From an uncultured Ruminococcus sp. (lineage in GTDB: Bacteria > Bacillota > Clostridia > Oscillospirales > Ruminococcaceae), in assembly GCA_947174625.1 (NCBI GenBank), contig CAMWJT010000051.1:1-7918 (forward strand): DNA of 7,918 nucleotides, given 5' to 3'. The translations under genes and the position numbers were made by a program. The notes under the pieces were generated by a model that was given only the letters and a program-made list of their open reading frames with translations, had not been told where the DNA came from and did not search any database. Shown piece by piece: positions 5,902 to 7,918 of this stretch (within the stretch, counting starts at the first letter, position 1; every line of letters starts with the position of its first letter).

Positions 5902-7401
5902 ATGTTTGGTTCAGAAAGTTCAGAAAATCCAGAAATTTCAGCAAAAATTGGTTTTGATAATCAGAAATATTTAACCATGCAGTCTGCACACATCCGGGAG
6001 AGAATTGCCAATTTTGGCGGTAAGCTCTATCTGGAATTCGGGGGCAAATTATTTGATGATTACCACGCATCCCGTGTCCTGCCGGGATTCAAGCCTGACA
6101 GCAAATTGCAGATGCTGTTGCAATTAAAAGACGAAGCAGAAATTATAATTGTCATTAATGCGAATGATATTGAAAAAAACAAAATCCGGGGAGATCTGGG
6201 GATTACCTACGATATTGACGTAATCCGGTTATTCCAGATCTTTACCAAAATCGGCTTGTACGTCAGCAGTGTTGTCCTCACGCAGTATGAGAGTAAGCCG
6301 GCTGTGGATGCGTTCCAGAACCGTCTGGAATCTCTCGGACTGAAAGTTTATCATCATTACCGGATTAAAGGCTATCCCTCGGACTTGAAACGCATTATCA
6401 GTCCGGACGGCTACGGAAAAAATGATTACATTGCAACATCCCGGAAATTAGTCGTTGTCACTGCGCCGGGTCCTGGAAGCGGCAAAATGGCAACTTGTCT
6501 TTCTCAGCTTTATCATGAACATCAAAGGGGCATCCGTGCCGGATATGCGAAATTTGAGACATTCCCGATCTGGAATATTCCGCTCCGGCATCCGGTCAAT
6601 ATCGCCTATGAGGCGGCGACGTCGGATCTCAATGACGTCAATATGATTGACTCGTTTCATCTGGAAGCCTACGGCGAAACAACTGTGAATTATAATCGGG
6701 ATATTGAAATATTTCCGGTACTCAATGCTATGTTTGAGCATATCCTGGGAGAATCGCCCTATAAATCCCCCACAGATATGGGTGTGAACATGGCAGGCAA
6801 TTGCATTATGAATGATGCTGTTGTCTGTGAAGCATCCCGGCAGGAGATTATCAGAAGATATTATACAGCATTGTGCGGACAGCGCAAGGGGACGGCAACG
6901 GATGAAGAAATTTATAAATTAGAATTACTCATGCGGCAAGCGAAAGTGACACCAGAAGACCGGCTTGTGATTGCGCCGGCATTATCAAAAGAACAGGAAA
7001 CAGGCGAACCGGCAGCAGCCATGCAGCTCCCGGACGGAACAATTCTGACAGGGAAGACTTCTGAATTGATGGGGGCATGTTCGGCATTATTATTAAATGC
7101 GCTGAAATACTTCGCAGGACTGGAAGATTCTGTATTATTAATGTCTCCGCATGTGCTTGAACCGATCCAGGATCTGAAAATCCGGCATTTGGGGAATCAG
7201 AATCCGAGATTGCACACGGATGAGACGTTATTAGCATTGTCTATTTGTGCAACGACGGATGAGAATGCAAAAAAAGCAATGGAGCAGATTACAAAACTTC
7301 GTGGCTGTGAAGTGCATTCGACTGTGATTTTGTCTGCTGTTGACGAGAGAACATTCAAGCGTCTGGGTGTAAATCTGACCTGTGAACCGAAATTTTCTTA
7401 A
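5902..7401 (+). CDS. DUF1846 family protein of unknown function
   Basis: This 499-residue protein matches, from memory, the highly conserved DUF1846 (PF08903) family of about 500 residues found in many Firmicutes and some Actinobacteria. Family-like stretches are FGGKLYLEFGGKLFDDYHAS (38-57), INANDIEKNKIRGDLGITYD (85-104), YGKNDYI (171-177), SPTDMGVNMAGNCI (289-302) and VVCEASRQEIIRRYY (307-321). A loop APGPGSGKM (188-196) after the hydrophobic strand LVVVT resembles a nucleotide-binding P-loop. However, its spacing departs from GxxxxGK[ST] and Met replaces Ser/Thr, so nucleotide binding is only suggested. There is no signal peptide or membrane helix, so it should be cytoplasmic. No enzyme role is established that I know of. 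The start at 5902 has AAAGGA 11 bases upstream. The first 14 residues (MFGSESSENPEISA) look like an extension before the conserved KIGFDN; no other in-frame Met exists before residue 26. It has its own promoter, and the orphan gene at 7416 may be co-transcribed. Confidence 0.9.
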   Translation: MFGSESSENPEISAKIGFDNQKYLTMQSAHIRERIANFGGKLYLEFGGKLFDDYHASRVLPGFKPDSKLQMLLQLKDEAEIIIVINANDIEKNKIRGDLGITYDIDVIRLFQIFTKIGLYVSSVVLTQYESKPAVDAFQNRLESLGLKVYHHYRIKGYPSDLKRIISPDGYGKNDYIATSRKLVVVTAPGPGSGKMATCLSQLYHEHQRGIRAGYAKFETFPIWNIPLRHPVNIAYEAATSDLNDVNMIDSFHLEAYGETTVNYNRDIEIFPVLNAMFEHILGESPYKSPTDMGVNMAGNCIMNDAVVCEASRQEIIRRYYTALCGQRKGTATDEEIYKLELLMRQAKVTPEDRLVIAPALSKEQETGEPAAAMQLPDGTILTGKTSELMGACSALLLNALKYFAGLEDSVLLMSPHVLEPIQDLKIRHLGNQNPRLHTDETLLALSICATTDENAKKAMEQITKLRGCEVHSTVILSAVDERTFKRLGVNLTCEPKFS

Positions 7402-7415
7402 AGGTTGCAAATAAA

Positions 7416-7820
7416 ATGCACATAATTATAAATGCGATGGAACATCAGGGAGAAGATATTATAGTTAATTGTGATTTGAATATTGGAACGCTTAAGGGAA
7501 TCTGGAAAGGCAAAAATTTACCTGTTTTACATTCTCATTATTATGTGGAACTTACATTAGATGACCTTATTCCTGAACAAATAAAAACATTGCCAAGAAA
7601 TAAAAAATATCTTGTAGGAGTCAAGGTTAAAAATGATGATGTACTTTTTGCAGGAATATGCGAAGATTACGACGGTAAAATATATTATATTCGCTTTGAA
7701 TGTGACTGGTTAGAAATGATTGATGTGAAAGAAGATGCGCAAAGTATTTATTTAGAAGATAATATTTTATTCTGGATGGATTATCATCAAGTGCAGATTT
7801 TTCCTTATGATATTCTTTGA
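7416..7820 (+). CDS. Small AT-rich hypothetical protein
   Basis: I do not recognise this 134-residue protein. It is acidic, has no signal peptide, membrane segment or cysteine cluster, and reads as a small beta-rich cytoplasmic protein (alternating hydrophobics in YLVGVKVKNDDVLFAGI and KIYYIRFECDWLEMIDV). Base use differs sharply from its neighbours: 7561-7620 is about 28% GC, while a sample of pyrG (5221-5280) is 50%. That suggests recent acquisition. The start at 7416 lies 14 bases after the DUF1846 stop, with a weak AAAGG (7400-7404) overlapping that stop. A second in-frame ATG at 7437 is possible but has no better site. A hairpin terminator follows, so the frame is real and complete. Small, AT-rich, single genes of this look are often immunity proteins of toxin systems or orphan accessory genes, but no toxin is visible here, so this is speculation. 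Confidence 0.75.
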   Translation: MHIIINAMEHQGEDIIVNCDLNIGTLKGIWKGKNLPVLHSHYYVELTLDDLIPEQIKTLPRNKKYLVGVKVKNDDVLFAGICEDYDGKIYYIRFECDWLEMIDVKEDAQSIYLEDNILFWMDYHQVQIFPYDIL

Positions 7821-7855
7821 TTTGGCATGAATCATATATGAAATATAGAAGTAAT

Positions 7856-7898
7856 GCCCGAAAGTAGTTTTTCAACTGCTTTCGGGCTTATTCTAATT
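7856..7898 (+). terminator. Intrinsic terminator after the orphan gene
   Basis: GCCCGAAAGTAGTT (7856-7869) pairs with AACTGCTTTCGGGC (7874-7887): 14 pairs with one G-U, closing loop TTTC. The tail TTATTCTAATT is T-rich but interrupted, so termination may be less than complete. It lies 36 bases after the stop codon. Nothing further is recognisable to the end of the window. Confidence 0.8.
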
Positions 7899-7918
7899 AC
7901 TTGTTTATTCGGATAAAT

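Noticed and set aside
6929..7237. 102-residue minus-strand ORF inside the DUF1846 gene
   Set aside because: It is antisense to a conserved coding region, has no recognisable protein features, and is best explained as a shadow.

Overview
The window looks like a fragment of a low-to-moderate GC gut Firmicute. The best guess is Ruminococcus or a close Oscillospiraceae relative, probably from a draft or metagenome contig. The reasons are AAAGGAGG-type ribosome binding sites, extended -10 promoters (TGCTATAAT) and Thr/Pro-rich linkers in secreted proteins. A sortase-like signal of the SPKTSD type and the DUF1846 protein fit the same group. All recognisable genes are on the + strand. The taxon is an inference; no rRNA or marker set is present.

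Layout: (1) 1-428 holds the 3' part of a Pro/Thr-repeat extracellular protein ending in a four-cysteine domain. The first ~60 bases are C-homopolymer-rich and probably a contig-end artefact. (2) 448-1371, 19 bases later, is an AEC-family (auxin efflux carrier-like) permease. (3) 1372-1627 is an intergenic stretch with a strong promoter and a perfect stem-loop in the 5' leader. (4) 1628-2575 is a secreted, cell-wall-anchored protein with one fibronectin type III-like domain between Thr-rich linkers, closed by a strong intrinsic terminator at 2615-2651. (5) 2763-3998 has its own promoter and encodes a ROK/NagC-type regulator whose sugar-kinase and zinc motifs are eroded. (6) 4134-5762 is pyrG, CTP synthase, intact. 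No terminator or clear promoter separates it from the ROK gene, so read-through is plausible. (7) 5902-7401 has its own promoter and encodes a DUF1846 protein of unknown function. (8) 7416-7820 is a small AT-rich orphan gene 14 bases downstream, followed by a strong terminator-like hairpin at 7856-7887.

The genes do not form one obvious pathway. Three independent promoters (1489-1517, 2682-2710, 5818-5846) have nearly the same architecture. I found no CRISPR array, transposase, tRNA or rRNA. I see no clearly new multi-gene system. The least explained items are the DUF1846 protein with its AT-rich leader repeats, the orphan gene behind it, the ROK protein with lost metal ligands, and the cysteine domain at the left edge.
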